Positions 10,787-23,542 of a stretch of 64,000 nucleotides of DNA are shown here, in pieces. A program made the translations under genes and the position numbers. The DNA comes from Gigantopelta aegis (taxonomy: Eukaryota; Mollusca; Gastropoda; Neomphalida; Peltospiridae), in the NCBI RefSeq assembly GCF_016097555.1, contig NC_054706.1, forward strand, positions 72,370,380 to 72,434,379, read 5' to 3'. Under the pieces are notes generated by a model. That model was not told the origin of the DNA, ran no database searches, and was given only the letters and a program-made list of their open reading frames with translations. Position 1 is the stretch's first letter, and the number at the start of each line of letters is the position of its first letter.

Positions 10787-11342
10787 ATAATGTGGGTTCC
10801 CCCCAACAGTGGGTTGGCCCACCAATATAAAATCTTGGCTACGTCAGCGACATAACTCTCTGGCGAAGTCAGATGTTGTGCCCACGACAGGCGTGCTTGA
10901 ACAGTTCTCTGATGGAAGCATGCCATAAAACTAACAACACTGCGTAGTCCCCAATGTCCAGGTAACATTTCGTCTGTAAATAATAATTTAAATATTGACC
11001 AATCACACTTCGCCTTTTATAACGTTATTTGGGAGCATACAAATTCTAAAAATATCGGGCGAGTCTATTTTAGTGGCCGCAATACAGCGAACCATACCAA
11101 TACGTTATCAGTCTTCAATTTTACATTAAAAATTATTTATTTTATAAAATAAAACATGTTTTAAGGCATTCGTAATTCACACGAAACATGTCGTATACCC
11201 TCAGGATAATTCGGAATGTTTTCAAATTATTTTTAAATCACTGGCAGGATTCTGCAAGTAAGGTTTTGATTGGTGGACATGAGCTTCAACTGGCTGTCTT
11301 TAGATCCACATGTAATAGTGGAGCTAATTTTAATTAGATTGA

Positions 11343-11524
11343 TATATCAAAGACCGTGGTATGTGCTGTTCTGTCTCCGTAGAGAAAGTACATATAAAAT
11401 ATACCTTGCTGCTCATTGAGAAATGTAGCGGTTTTTTCTCTAAAGACTACGTATCAGAATAATCAATTGTTCCCGTAGCAGATGATTAATTAACCAATGT
11501 GCTCTAGTGATGTCGTTAAACAAA
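11343..11524 (+). mobile_element. SINE1, 5'-truncated and diverged
   Basis: It runs from 'TATATCAAAGACCGTGGTATG' motifs to the family end 'GTCGTTAAACAAATA'. Several substitutions mark it as older than most copies here. The rest, 11525-11910, holds no gene that I can recognise. Confidence 0.7.
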
Positions 11525-11910
11525 TACTCTTGTTCCCTATATTACTTGGTGGTCTTGGTTTAAATTCGGTTATCTAACTGACAAATGGCCTGTTCCTAGT
11601 GAGGTGGAAAGTTTACAAATCTAATTCCTGTTCAACAGATGAAAAATACACGACTCGTTTTTTCCATTACCAGTTCTCAGCGTTTAGGGACTTGGAACCT
11701 TCAGCAATGGGTTACTGGAGTGATGGCGTGTGCAAAATGAACTGTCTGGTGCATTCGCTGACTCAAAACAAAACAGAAAATACAATTGCGTGATAGTCAG
11801 AGGAGAAGTCATTTGTTTCCGGCTGGAGTTCAAGTAATTAAGAAGTAACTGTGCTACTAAGTCATGGCTGCGTGCACTCGCTGATCTCTGAAAGCATTGG
11901 TGAAACCATG

Positions 11911-14402
11911 CCTGCATTCATGCAGTGAGAGCGATCAGCGCTAATGTTCACGAACGAGTCGACTTGTTCCCGATGTGGTCATTCAGTTTAATGCGAAGCG
12001 TGTACATGTATTATAAACCAGTCTAGCGAGCGTTGTTTTGCTCTGTCTGGCTGAATTCTTGGGCAGTGTCGTTCGCAGTTCGTCACGAATGAGGCTTGTG
12101 GGTGTCATACCAAAACAAGCATTCTGAGAGTATTGGAAAACATATTTTCGTATCTCTTAAGTTCAAGGGCCCTAACTCAGTGAAAAAAGTAAATCGCCAT
12201 GAAAGTCAAACTTGATCAATAACAGTACATGATAAAGCTTTATACAAAATGTCAGCTCAGTACCATTAGGCATTGTGAAACAATATGTGGGACAGACATA
12301 CAGACAGAAGGACAGATACTAAACCTATAGTCCACTCCGGTTGGACCGCAGGGCACTAATAGAATATCTAATAGATGTCATTTTACTCATATCGTGAAAT
12401 TACCTCTCGTTCGTTACGTGCGATGGGACGCAGGATCGAATCTCCTTATTGGACCTGTTGCATTATTTGCGGTTTCGAGTCCGTTATATAAAAGGCTAAT
12501 TACTTATCTTGGTGTGTTCTATTCTGTCAGTTGAACCGTTTAGGCACCACTCTACCATTAATTTGTTGTGTCTTTACTCAGGCGAGGATCCAGGATTTTT
12601 TAATAGAGGGGGCCCAAAAGCCGTTGTTTCTTTTGAAAACATAATTTAAACGTCCTTGACAGATGGTCGGGATAAGTTTGCATTTTTGGTGTATTCTGTA
12701 ATATATATTGTTTGACCAAAAATAGGGGGGGGGGGGGGGGGGGGCAGGCCCCTTAGGATCTCGCCTGAATCCACGCCTGTTACTTGTTGTCTGGTTTAGG
12801 AAATAAGTTATTAAAAAATAATTAAAAATTTCTGAAATGATTTTTGAAATGTTTCTTTGATGATTACAAGTAGGGTTACCTCTGTAATATTTAAAGTGAC
12901 TGACCCTAGTTTTTAAACACTACGACGTATTTTTTTATATATATTAAAGCCGTGTTTGGTCATTCAAAATAGAATTACTTACATTTTATTATTTAGAATA
13001 TTCATTTTCGTACACCTGAAGTGGTTCTGGCCATTCAGTGTTTTGTAATACCCTAAAATGCATTTTTAATCATTCTAAAAACGTACGTTCGTCTGAGAAG
13101 TAATGGTTATCAAAACAAGATCTACTTAGTTTTAGACAATATTTCCTAGTTTAAACATCACATACTTTACCCCCTCTCCGTTATAACCATATCCAAATGT
13201 GTTGAGGTTTGTAGATTCACTCCTGTCAAATTTCACGGGTTGAAACTAGGATCTGCCCCATTGGTTTGAATTTAATTGTCATATTTAGTACTAATAACAT
13301 CATTTACTGTACACGTGGTATATAAATACCGCCACAGTTTGCCAACAGCAAAATGATGAGGCAGTGTTCTGGCATATAGGTGGCTAACTGAAAATTCTGG
13401 TCAACATGTGGATTTTTATTATAATTTTATTATAAGGTAATTTTCAAGGGATAGTACTCTTTAAAACTTGTAGTTGTGTATAGTCACTGGCTAAGTCGGA
13501 GATTGTGCCCGGGTGAGACGTGCTTGAATCTTAATTGGGTATAGGCACGTTAATATGTTATCAAATCAAATCCAGTTGGTTAGCAGGTGTCAATTTGTTT
13601 TCTGAATATTTACTTTGGATGGGATCCGTGACTAAGTTGTAGTAGCCCTCATATCAGCACCTACCAACTTCCCCATCAGTACAGTTTTATTTCATTTCAA
13701 CTTGACTTTCGTTCTTATTATCCAATAAAGGTTCAATCACGCTGTTCTGGGCACACCCATCGGCTAGTTGGGCTGTCGCTTCGGGACAGAGCTTAAAGGT
13801 TAGTTGTTAGTGTTTAGTGATAGATATGTAAGCATAGTAGGTTTCCTTCTTACCTCTGGATTAGAGTCGGTACCGAGATGCGAACTCGGCATCTACCAGA
13901 CTCAACGCCGATGGCTTAAACACTACAACACAAAGCGGGCCATAAACGGACGTTGCAGATCTGTTTACTTGAAACATATCTCCATGCATAGCAAACCAAT
14001 TGATACCCATCGTCGATTGGCCGACTGGTGTGCGCTGATTATCTTCAAGTCACTGCGACGGAATCACTAATTACTAATTAGCCATACCGACCTTGACCTT
14101 GGAGGATACAGGGGAATGTTAAAGCTCCGTGTGTGCGAGCAGTCACGTCTCGGCAATTTCGCGTCATCTTCGTCTCGTTGGGCTAAGACCTGGTTTTAAC
14201 GGTATTTGACGACACCAACGTGATACTCAGCTCACAATGATGGCTCTGGGGCTGTTTCACTTGTACTTGATCTGATTGAAAAGCGGGACGCGGTCCATTG
14301 GTAAAGAACTGGTCTCGGTGGTGTTGTGGTTAAGCCATTGGCCACAAGGCTCGTAGGTACTGGGTTCGCAGAGCGAGCTTTAACGACTCAAGGAAGGAAA
14401 TG
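11911..14402 (+). repeat. Direct segmental repeat, copy 2
   Basis: This is the second copy of 1-2578, in the same orientation and 11.9 kb downstream. It carries the same SINE2, MITE and G-run repeats. By eye it is about 99% identical, which implies a recent duplication or an assembly duplicate. After 14402 the two copies part company, because here a SINE1 follows. Confidence 0.93.
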
Positions 14403-14855
14403 TTGTATTTAACGACGCACTCAAACACATTTTATTTTCGGGTATATGGCGTAGAACATATGGTTAAGGACCACACAGATATTGAGGGAGGAAACCCGCT
14501 GTCGCCACTTCATGGGCTACTCATTTCGATTAGCAGCTAGTGATCGTTTATATGCATCATCCTATAGACATGATAGCACATACCACGGTCTTTGAGAAAT
14601 AGCCCAATGGGCCCACTGACGGGATCGATTCTAGAGCGACCGCGCATCAAGCGAACGCTTTACCACTGGGATACGTCCCGTCCCTATTTAACAACTCAAA
14701 GGCTAGGTGTAAAATCACTACAACCTCTTCGCTCTCACTAACCACTAATAACTAACCACTAACTGATTGTTCTGGTTAGACAGCCCAGATAGCTGAGGTG
14801 TGTGCCCAGGACAGCGCACTTGAATCTTAATTGAATATAAGCACGAAAATAAATT
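14311..14855 (+). mobile_element. SINE2 split by a SINE1 insertion
   Basis: The head (14311-14393) has a tRNA-like box A (TGTTGTGGTTAAGCC) and box B (GGGTTCGCA). The tail resumes at about 14686 and ends in 'ATATAAGCACGAAAATAAA'. Between them sits a complete SINE1 in the opposite orientation. A stretch like TTTAACRACTCAA flanks the insert on both sides, which is the target duplication. Confidence 0.8.
14394..14684 (-). mobile_element. SINE1 (subfamily b) nested in SINE2
   Basis: Read on the minus strand it begins with the tRNA head 'GGACGGGACGTATCCCAGTG'. It ends with the subfamily-b terminus (AACACATTTGAGTGCGTCG then TTAAATACAACATTTCC). Subfamily b differs from a in this last 70 bp. It is younger than the SINE2 it interrupts. 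Confidence 0.85.
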
Positions 14856-14867
14856 GTAAAGAAAAAA

Positions 14868-15092
14868 AAAGTGGTAAACCGTTCGCCTGAGGCGCGGTCG
14901 GTCTAGGATCGATCTCCGTCGGTGGGCCCATTGGGCTAGTTCTCGTTCCAGCCAGTGGACAATGAGTGATATATCAAAGGCTCTGGTATGTACTACCCTG
15001 TCTTTGACATAGTGCATAGCCCTTGATACTAATGGAAAAATGTAGCGGGTTTCCTCTCTAAGACTGTATGTCAAAATTACCAAATGTTTAAC
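14868..15092 (+). mobile_element. SINE1 (subfamily a), 3'-truncated
   Basis: The head with box B 'GGATCGATCTCCG', the core 'GTGGGCCCATTGGGCTAG', and 'GCGGGTTTCCTCTCTAAGAC' follow in family order. It stops near 15092 before the usual terminus. It lies directly behind the SINE2 tail. Confidence 0.8.
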
Positions 15093-15274
15093 TTCATCTA
15101 AACTGATCTAATGCATGTTCACAGAAGCGAGCGGTCTCTCAATGGACTGGATTTTTTGCGCTAGAACGTTAAATGAATGTGATGTAACAGAACACGATGT
15201 CAAATAGTTGGCAAGCGCTCGCTCACCTGAACCCGTATTAGTGTGCGACGGTAGGGTGTTGCTTTGTGTAGAAC

Positions 15275-15440
15275 GCTAGCCTGTGTTGTAGGATCGATTC
15301 CCTCACTGGACTCGTTGTTTTGTTTATTCAAACCAATGCTCCGTGACTGTATAATAAAAGGCCGTGGTATGTATTGTTCGGTCTGTGGGAAATATGAAAT
15401 ATCCTTTGCTGCTTTTCGGTTGAGGAGTTTCCTCTCTCTT
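15275..15440 (+). mobile_element. SINE1-like remnant
   Basis: Patches of SINE1 are visible: a box B-like 'GGATCGATTCCC', 'AAAAGGCCGTGGTATGTA' and 'GTCTGTGGGAAATATGAAAT'. The rest has diverged or been replaced, so boundaries are approximate. Confidence 0.5.
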
Positions 15441-16615
15441 TCCCTTTTATTCTCCATCTCTATCGCTCAATACGCTACACAGTCGATGGCCCCCTGTAAA
15501 TCAAAAGTTGTGCTATGTGCTATCATACATATACGGCAAATGCACATTAAAAAAACAACGTTGCTGCTAATCAGTGATGAGAATAGTTATGTGGCGCCAA
15601 CAGATTTGTCTTTATACTGATACACTAACATTTGTCCAAGCAAAATACTCCTTTAGCCGAATATCTTACCCATGTCATCATACTTGAACTAGAATGGATA
15701 TAAACAGGAAAAACATTGTCATCGTCCTTTGGTAAACTTTTAACCTTTCAAATGAAGTGAACTTTTGTTTTCTGAAATAAGAATAACAATAGAAATATTT
15801 GTTGAAATTATCTTAACAATCTTTTAAGCGGTACCACCAATTTGTTTATTTGTGTTTTTGTGGGGTTTTTTTTTTTTGTCAGGGTTTTTTCAAAGGGCAA
15901 TGGTGTTGGTACTGAGGTATTTGATTGGTCGAGGTAGTTTTAAATATTTAAATAAAATTATAATATCTGTCTTCATTGCTACCATTCTAATCGTTTCAGA
16001 GATAGTGAGGACGAGAGACAGACAGACGGACGGACGGACAGACAAATAGGGAGACACACCGTGCATGCGCGAACGAAAAAACCCTCACTAGAAATATAAA
16101 CATAAACAAAGGAATATAAATAGTTCTTCCATTTCAAAATAATAAAATTAATCTACTTTGTTATTTGAAGAAATCGATTATTCAGTCGACCTATTCAGTC
16201 TCCTCGAGTTTGAACGAGATCCAGTTTATGGTGTTAACCAATTTATTAAATGTCATCTGCATGTAACACGGGCGTCGCAATATTCCGTATTAGTGAACCA
16301 CTGGATTTACGGCGAAAATAGCATAATACAGATTTGATCATCATTGTTTTTGTTAGGCCACTGACCCCGTACTCGTAGTCAGCGGAGACACGACTTCTTA
16401 GTGTGGCGTTTCCTGTTAGAAAGACATTCATTACTCGCATCCCTGGAGGATGAAGAATAAAACGTCATTAGACAAGTCATTGTCAAAGCTCTCTCTCAGA
16501 ACTGCTGTTTTGTTGTTGAAAACAACGCGATGCTGTTGCGAAACAATCGCAATAACTGCGAATTAAATAAGTGAACAGGAAAGAAATGCCTGAGCCGTTG
16601 GTGTCTAATATATGA
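15441..16615. other. Stretch without a recognisable gene
   Basis: AT-rich DNA with a poly-T run at 15866-15878 and a short GACGGACGG run at 16015-16045. The open frames here are short and resemble no family I know. Confidence 0.45.
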
Positions 16616-16792
16616 TAATTAGTAATTACGACGGTGTGAGGAAAGAATCCGCTACCATTATATATATTATTATGACAACAGAATCCCGGTTCGGTGACCT
16701 ATGGTAATTAGTAATTACGACGGTGTGAGGGAAAGAATCCGCTACCATTATATATATTATTGTGACAACAGAATCCCGTTTCGGTGACCTAC
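16616..16792 (+). repeat. 89-bp tandem duplication
   Basis: Two adjacent units of about 89 bp begin 'TAATTAGTAATTACGACGG' and differ at only a few bases. A TG run and a G run of about 20 follow at 16818-16850. Confidence 0.9.
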
Positions 16793-16850
16793 TTATATTT
16801 TGATGTTCCAGGCGCATGTGTGTGTGTGTGGGGGGGGGGGGGGGGGGGGG

Positions 16851-17812
16851 TCGAAACCCCCTGCACAATCAAATTATTTTCTGTATATTTTCGAGTTCGC
16901 TGATAGCAAACATTTGATACTTTCAACATTAATACACTCACCACAGGAAGAAACCCGTCAGCACCTACGTATTTAACTGGAACACTATTGAAACGGGGTT
17001 CTATCGTGTTTCTTTCTGTAATGTGTATTTAGTGGTTAATATTGGAAATATTTTTTTTATCAGCGAACTCAAAATTGATCATGGTAATGGTATTTAACGT
17101 TATACATAAGGCTACTGTTGTATTAAAGCGCGAATTGTTACCTAGGGTAGCAATTCCGTGTTTTCGCTTCTTCGTCGTCTTCTTCTTCTTCTCCTTGCTA
17201 TTCATATACCTACCATAGTTTGACACCCAATAGCCGATGTGAATTTTTGTACTTGGGTGTTGATAAACATTCGTTCATTCATTCATTCTTATTCTCTTTT
17301 AAGTTCCTCCACATCCATAAAAAAGTGGGAGGCTAATTCCCACATTTGTCATAACTCATAACTATCGGATTGTTGTTAGCAACCATCAATAGCATTCATG
17401 TTCTGCTTGCTAAAAACAATTATATATATATAATGTTAGTGTTCCTAATCTTGTGAAAGTCTTTAATGAAGCCGTATTTCCAGTTCTTCTGAAAATGTTT
17501 ACCAATTAGGTCGAAGGAAGTTGACAATCAGTGTGTGATGATGAAAATCGCTCTTCAGGCTTTGCCGTCTGCTATAGATCAGATAACTGTGTCAGTAATC
17601 AGTTTTTAAGGGGAAAAGGCCGAGCAATGGAACCTCTTGCGATTATAACAACCAGGAAGTATCAACATAATGTTATTAAGACAAAATGAATCGATCAATA
17701 TTTCATCAACGTTTAGATTCAAGTTAAAATATTTTCTGAATTTATATCGAAATTAAAGAAGTCACGGTGACGTCATCGGTACACTCGAATGCGTCTCTCT
17801 CCTTTGTCTAGC
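16851..17812. other. Stretch without a recognisable gene
   Basis: Nothing beyond short simple repeats (ATTC near 17270, TA near 17420, TTC near 17165-17200). No open frame of note on either strand. Confidence 0.45.
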
Positions 17813-18069
17813 AGCCTCGGTAATGTAGTGGTTAAACCATCGGTTTGACGGCTGGTAGGTACTGGGTTCGCATCCCGGTACCGTCTCCCACCCGGAGCAA
17901 GTTCAACGATTCAGTTTTCATGTTTAAGGCCACTACAGCAACTTCTTTCTCACTAAACACTAACAAACATACCACTAACCCTCTGTCCTAGACAGACAAC
18001 CTAAATAGTTGCTGTGTGTAACCAGGACAGTGTCCTTGAACCTTCAGTGGATATAAACACGAAAAAAAA
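17813..18069 (+). mobile_element. SINE2, best full-length copy
   Basis: The tRNA-derived head has box A 'TGTAGTGGTTAAACC' and box B 'GGGTTCGCATCC', the two internal RNA polymerase III promoter blocks. A body follows with 'CTAACAAACATACCACTAACC' style repeats and 'ACCAGGACAGTGTCCTTGAA', and the element ends in 'GGATATAAACACGAAAAAAA'. I used this copy to recognise the other SINE2 pieces. About 257 bp. Confidence 0.8.
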
Positions 18070-18271
18070 AATTAATGATTTTTTTTGTCTGTATAATTGG
18101 GTGGTTAATACAAATCCTAAGAAACTAATTTTAATTGTCCATATTCAGCACTGCTTACTTTTTCTGCTATACAGCTTTAAAACGTAGGACTTTAGCTGTA
18201 TAATATAAAGGATATACTGAACATTTTAATTTATTTCTGTGGTTATATCCCTAAAGGTTGTTCCATGACCA

Positions 18272-18570
18272 AAGGAAAGGAAATGTTTTATTTAATGACG
18301 CAGTCAACACATTTTATTTACGGTTATTTGGCGTCGGACATATGGTTATGGATCACACAGATATTGAGATAGGAAACCCGCTGTCGCCACTTCATGGGCT
18401 ACTCTTTTCGATTAGCAGCAAGGGATCTCTTATATGCACCATCCCACAGACAGGATAGGACATACCACAGCCTTTGATATACCGAAAAATAACCCAATGG
18501 GCCCACCGACGGGAATCGATCCTAGACAAACCGCACATCAAGCGAGCGCTTTACAGCTGGGCTACGTCCG
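18272..18570 (-). mobile_element. SINE1 (subfamily b), full length with target duplication
   Basis: An 11-bp direct repeat TTCCATGACCA flanks it on both sides (18261-18271 and 18571-18581), proof of insertion by target-primed retrotransposition. On the minus strand it reads tRNA head, core, then the subfamily-b end 'GTTGACTGCGTCATTAAATA'. It is nearly intact. Confidence 0.92.
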
Positions 18571-18699
18571 TTCCATGACCATGTTTAATGGTAAATTAGT
18601 TCTGGTTAGTGAGAGAGAAGTCTGATTAGTGACTGCACACGTTGCCATTGAACTTTGGGATTGAACCTCACACATGCACTGCAATACGAACCTAGGAGG

Positions 18700-18939
18700 G
18701 AAAGAGAGACAGACAGACAAACAGACAAACAGACAGACAGAGATAGAGACATACAAACAGACATACAGATATACAGAGCGACAGATGGAGAAAGACACAG
18801 AGAGCGACAGACAGAAAGACAGAGAGACGGAGACAGAGAGACAGGGCAGGGAGACAGACAGACAGACAGAGATAGAGACATACAAACAAACATACATATA
18901 TACAGAGCGATAGATGGAGAAATACACAGAGAGATAATC

Positions 18940-19011
<72 letters not shown>

Positions 19012-19153
19012 GAGAACTACAAATAAAGAGACACAGAGATCATAAGATAGCGAAAGAGAAATAAAGACTCAGAGTAACAGAGAAAGTCACAGAGAGACAG
19101 ACAGGTAGACAGACGGACGGACAGACGGACGGACAGACGGACGGACAGAGACA
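18700..19153 (+). repeat. GACA / GA / GACGGACA microsatellite block
   Basis: Three simple-sequence tracts follow each other: GACA-type at 18700-18900, pure GA at 18945-19008 and GACGGACA at 19096-19150. Long open frames on both strands through this block are artefacts of the repeat. Confidence 0.93.
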
Positions 19154-19209
19154 AAGAGGGAGTAGTATCGTTCATTCTCGTTTTTTAGCTTTGAAAACAG
19201 ATTGACTGA

Positions 19210-19466
19210 TTGATTATACTCATTTTCGAACTTCTGTCCAATTAAAGTCCAAGCAGACTTTCCTGGGCACTGACCTCTATCCAGGACCGTAGGTTAGTAG
19301 TTATTATTATTATTACATTTTTTTAATGATTAGTGAGAGAAGTCGGTGTAGTGTAAACCCAGTGAGCCGTAAAAACTCGCTCTGGGTGGAAGACAGTAGT
19401 GGGCTTCGAACCCTTCTACCTTCCAGATTAAAACCGATGTCTTAACCACTAAACCACCGAGGCCGA
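19210..19466 (-). mobile_element. SINE2, full length, diverged
   Basis: On the minus strand the head (box A 'TGGTTTAGTGGTTAAGAC', box B 'GGGTTCGAAGCC') starts near 19466 and the tail lies at about 19215. The box B has the canonical GTTCGA. An ATT run interrupts the body. Confidence 0.75.
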
Positions 19467-19837
19467 TGGAAACCAGAGCCAAAGCAGAACCATGTTTAAT
19501 GCTGATGAGTTAATTACTGCGCCATCGGGAATTACTGACGAGACGCACATCCTGCTGAAACACGAGTGAGTTGGCTTCTTACAGTGGTTTCGTCTATCAA
19601 TGACGCCAATACTCAGGTAATAAGCTCTTCGTGTCGGTTGTGAGTCATCGATAGTAGGATTCACACGGAAATAGCGATCTGCTGCCTAACACCGTCAAAT
19701 GTCAAAAGTCATGAAAGCTGCTTTATGGCTTTTACAATTGTGCTCTTTCTTTCTTTTTTTCTGGTATTTTTTCTCTTTCAATTCAGAGCGTAATAAAACC
19801 GAGGAATACGTACGTTTGCACTGAAGTATTGTCAAGT
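19467..19837. other. Stretch without a recognisable gene
   Basis: Unique-looking AT-rich DNA between a SINE2 and a tandem array. No domain is recognised in any frame. Confidence 0.4.
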
Positions 19838-20062
19838 GCTTGAAATTGCTTTCATTGTATCGCGTATATCTAGTATTTTGAAATTGCTTTCATTGCATCG
19901 CGTATATCTAGTATTTTGAAATTGCTTTCATTGCATCGCGTATATCTAGTGTTTTCTAATTGCTTTTATTGTGTCAAATATATCTAATATTTTATAATTG
20001 CCTTCATTGTGTTATGTCTCGAATATCTACTATTTTCAGATTGCTTTCATTGTCTCGCGTTT
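19838..20062 (+). repeat. Minisatellite of about 40 bp, five to six units
   Basis: Units share 'GAAATTGCTTTCATTG' and 'ATCGCGTATATCTAGT' motifs. The first three are almost identical and the later ones decay toward 20062. The following DNA up to 20628 shows nothing I can name. Confidence 0.85.
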
Positions 20063-20628
20063 ACCTTGTGTTACCTTTTTCATATTAGAAACATGATACT
20101 CGATGTCTTGCAAACAATAAGACAACTTGCAGATAATGAAACCAATTATTTTCACATCTATATATCACACAGGCCTTGTGGTCAATGATAGCCTTTGTAG
20201 TCAAGTTTAACATAGGGAAATCTTGTTTATCACTCGTTGTTTACCCTTCGGGGATCAGACATCAGATGTAATAGACAGCCAAGCATTTTTCTCTTACGAG
20301 GTTTTATGTTAACCATTCTGAAGCCATTTGAGGTTATGACGCACAGCGACAAGCCCGACGGAGATAGGTTTTAGTTAGTTGGGACATACGTATTTAAAAT
20401 AATGTTGAAGTTCATAAGCTATTACCGCAAGCTACATCTTGAGCATTGTTTGACCTTGAGCTGTGTCTTGTGCATCTTGATATTTGTCATACTCAGACTC
20501 GGGAGTGGCAGTCCTTCTAGAGTCGAAGTAGAAAGGATGGGTTGTTCTAACGCGGTTACAATAAATTGGCGCCAAGTATATGTTTATATGAGGCGTCGCG
20601 TAGTTTATCATTACACTAATAAAAAGTT

Positions 20629-20911
20629 AAAGTTTGTTTTGTTTAACGACACAACTAAAGCACATTTGTGTATTAATCATCGGAAAGAAAAAGAAAGAAA
20701 TGTTTTATTTAACGACGCACTCAACACACTGTATTAATCATCGGCTACTGGATGTCAAACATTTGGTCATTTTGAAATATAGTCTCAGAAAGGAAACCCG
20801 CTATATTTTTGTGCATTAGTAGCAAGATATCTTTTATGTGAACCATCCCACAGACAGGATAACACATAACACGGTCTTTGATATACACTGGCTGGAATGA
20901 GAAATAGCCCA
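20629..20911 (-). mobile_element. SINE1 with a tiny nested SINE tail
   Basis: A subfamily-a SINE1 on the minus strand, lacking its head, is interrupted at 20684-20729 by 46 bp from a subfamily-b 3' end. A 15-bp direct repeat, TGTATTAATCATCGG, brackets the insert (20669-20683 and 20730-20744). That is the mark of a separate insertion of a severely 5'-truncated SINE. Confidence 0.8.
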
Positions 20912-21101
20912 AATATATCATGTCTTGATTTGAATTAGATAATAAATGTACTCAGTGTTCTGTGTCAGTAAACAAAAAGGGTTGTTTTATTTAAAGGTCC
21001 ATTTCATTTCCCGTCTCAGACACACTGTTTATTGCAAATAATTTTAAAATTAAAACTGATTTAAATTTCTGTAATTTAGAAATTATTCTTAGGCCAGTGC
21101 G

Positions 21102-21767
<666 letters not shown>

Positions 21768-21935
21768 AACTCATAGTTTCATTTATACTTATTTTCGAGC
21801 TTATATTCAATTAACGTTCAAGCATGCTATCCTGGGCACATACCTCAGCTATCTAGGCTGTCTATCATTATCCATGACAGTGGGTTAGTGGTTAGTTGTC
21901 TGTGATTAGAGTTAGAGAAGTCGGTGGAGTGGCCT
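21768..21935 (-). mobile_element. SINE2 tail and body
   Basis: The minus strand carries the SINE2 body ending in 'CGAAAATAAGTATAAATG' and the 'TGTGCCCAGGATAGCATGCT' block. The tRNA head is missing beyond 21935. Confidence 0.65.
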
Positions 21936-22331
21936 TACATCTACAAAATCAACAGCCGATTGCAAAAATTAACTCTACAGTCCTGTTCAATTGTTTAGAC
22001 CCTAAGTTTTTTTTAAAGTGTTACGTTTAATTCCTATTCAGTCCTTGTGTTCTTTACATTTGCATGAAAACAAACCCAAACCCCGACAGGTTTTATATAC
22101 AATTCATCATCTGAAATGCACGAAGTTGACTTATTTCCATTTTACAAAACTCTCTGTATGTTTTGAATACAGGTTCGTTCTCCTATAAATAACTAAGGAT
22201 ATTTGCAAAACAAAATCATCACTCTATAGTGTGTTTCAAATTAATGTTCTTTTCCACCTTCCTAGCGGAATATATTGTAGTATAACCTATATTTAAGAAA
22301 CAATTTGGAAACACAAATTAATAAACAATTA

Positions 22332-22502
22332 AGGCGCGGATTCAGGCGGGGAGTCCAGGTCACACGCTCCCCTCTATTTTTGTCAAATAATATATATATT
22401 ACAGAATACACAAACAATGAAAACTTATCCCATCCACCTGTTGAAAAGCAACAACGGATTTTGGGCCCAGCTATTAAAAACCTTCTGGATCCACGTCTGC
22501 TG
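22332..22502 (+). repeat. Diverged copy of the poly-G dispersed repeat
   Basis: The reverse complement resembles 661-873: ends 'GCGGATTCAGGCGGGG' and 'TTCTGGATCCACGTCTG' are shared, and so is the middle around 'TATATATTACAGAATACAC'. The G run has been lost here. Confidence 0.55.
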
Positions 22503-22583
22503 TGTCATTAATGTAATGTACTGATACACAAATAAATCAGTCTGGGGTGTGTTGGGGATAAAACACTGTAAAGTAACTATAAG

Positions 22584-22684
22584 ACAGGTTGATACATTAT
22601 GACTGTCCATGAATAATAGGTTGATACATTATGACTGTCCATGAATAATAGGTTAATACATTATGACTGTCCATGAATAATATA
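22584..22684 (+). repeat. 32-bp tandem repeat, three units
   Basis: Three consecutive units carry 'TTGATACATTATGACTGTCC' followed by 'ATGAATAATAGG'. Confidence 0.9.
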
Positions 22685-23542
22685 TAGTATTTATTATTTA
22701 CTATGCACGGACAAGTGTTCATCTGAAGGCCACGTTCCCTTTTAGTGAGGAGGATTGGGGTGAGGTCTTAGTCTCGTGATGTTCATTGTGAAATATTGCA
22801 CACACACACACACGTGGCCAGAATATTACATACCCGCGATTGGTGGAGGCGTGGCCCTCTGCCCAACCGCACACCCACCTCCGGCTTCGTATGTATGTGT
22901 ATTTTATATGGTTTTATATTGATTGTCCGTGTTTTGTAATACACGTTTATATTTGTTCAGTTGATAGGTTCTTTGATAGTGACTGATAATGAATGTCATG
23001 GGAATAAATTGTTTTCAGTGTTAAAGAGTTAATACATGCATTGAACGTTATATGCTTGATGGGTAGGGAGAAGCAATTTTCGATTTACCCATATTTTACT
23101 CAAATAATAATAATAATAATGAATGTAATGTCCAGTAATACATTTTCTGTGAACTTCTATGCCCTTTTATACTTGTATTTCATGTGGTTTACACAATGCT
23201 ACAATACCACGTGCAATCATATATTATACTTCGAAAACAATATGTTATTGACCATCGACTTGATATGTACAAGCAATGTTATCGTATGTTGGACATTCAG
23301 GGCCGTGTCTAGGGGATGGGCAAGTGGTGGAACCCCCGAAAACGTCTGGACAATAGCGTTTTGGTTCATAAAATTGCTTTGCGCATTACAAAAGTACACA
23401 TCCCTCCCCGCCAAGCACCACCATAAAATCTATGTAAATATATAATTTATAAAATTAAATTAAAATATAAATGTACTGGTAAAATTGATTCAATATACAT
23501 GTACATGGAATGGTTACATATATTTTTACGTATATGTTTATA

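Larger units (their letters stand above)
5340..10928 (+). repeat. Inverted duplication, left arm
   Basis: The reverse complement of this 5.6-kb block is found at 58353-64000; the coordinates of paired points sum to about 69340. The arm holds a Ras exon, a 28-bp minisatellite, three SINE1 pieces, a Tc1-type MITE, a foldback element and GA/GT tracts, all mirrored in order. Identity is very high by eye, with differences mainly in microsatellites and a few point changes. The arm may extend further left, because its partner runs off the window end. Confidence 0.95.

Noticed and set aside
18562-18927. Long overlapping frames on both strands
   Set aside because: They are translations of GACA and GA microsatellites (Cys-Leu-Ser and Arg-Glu repeats).
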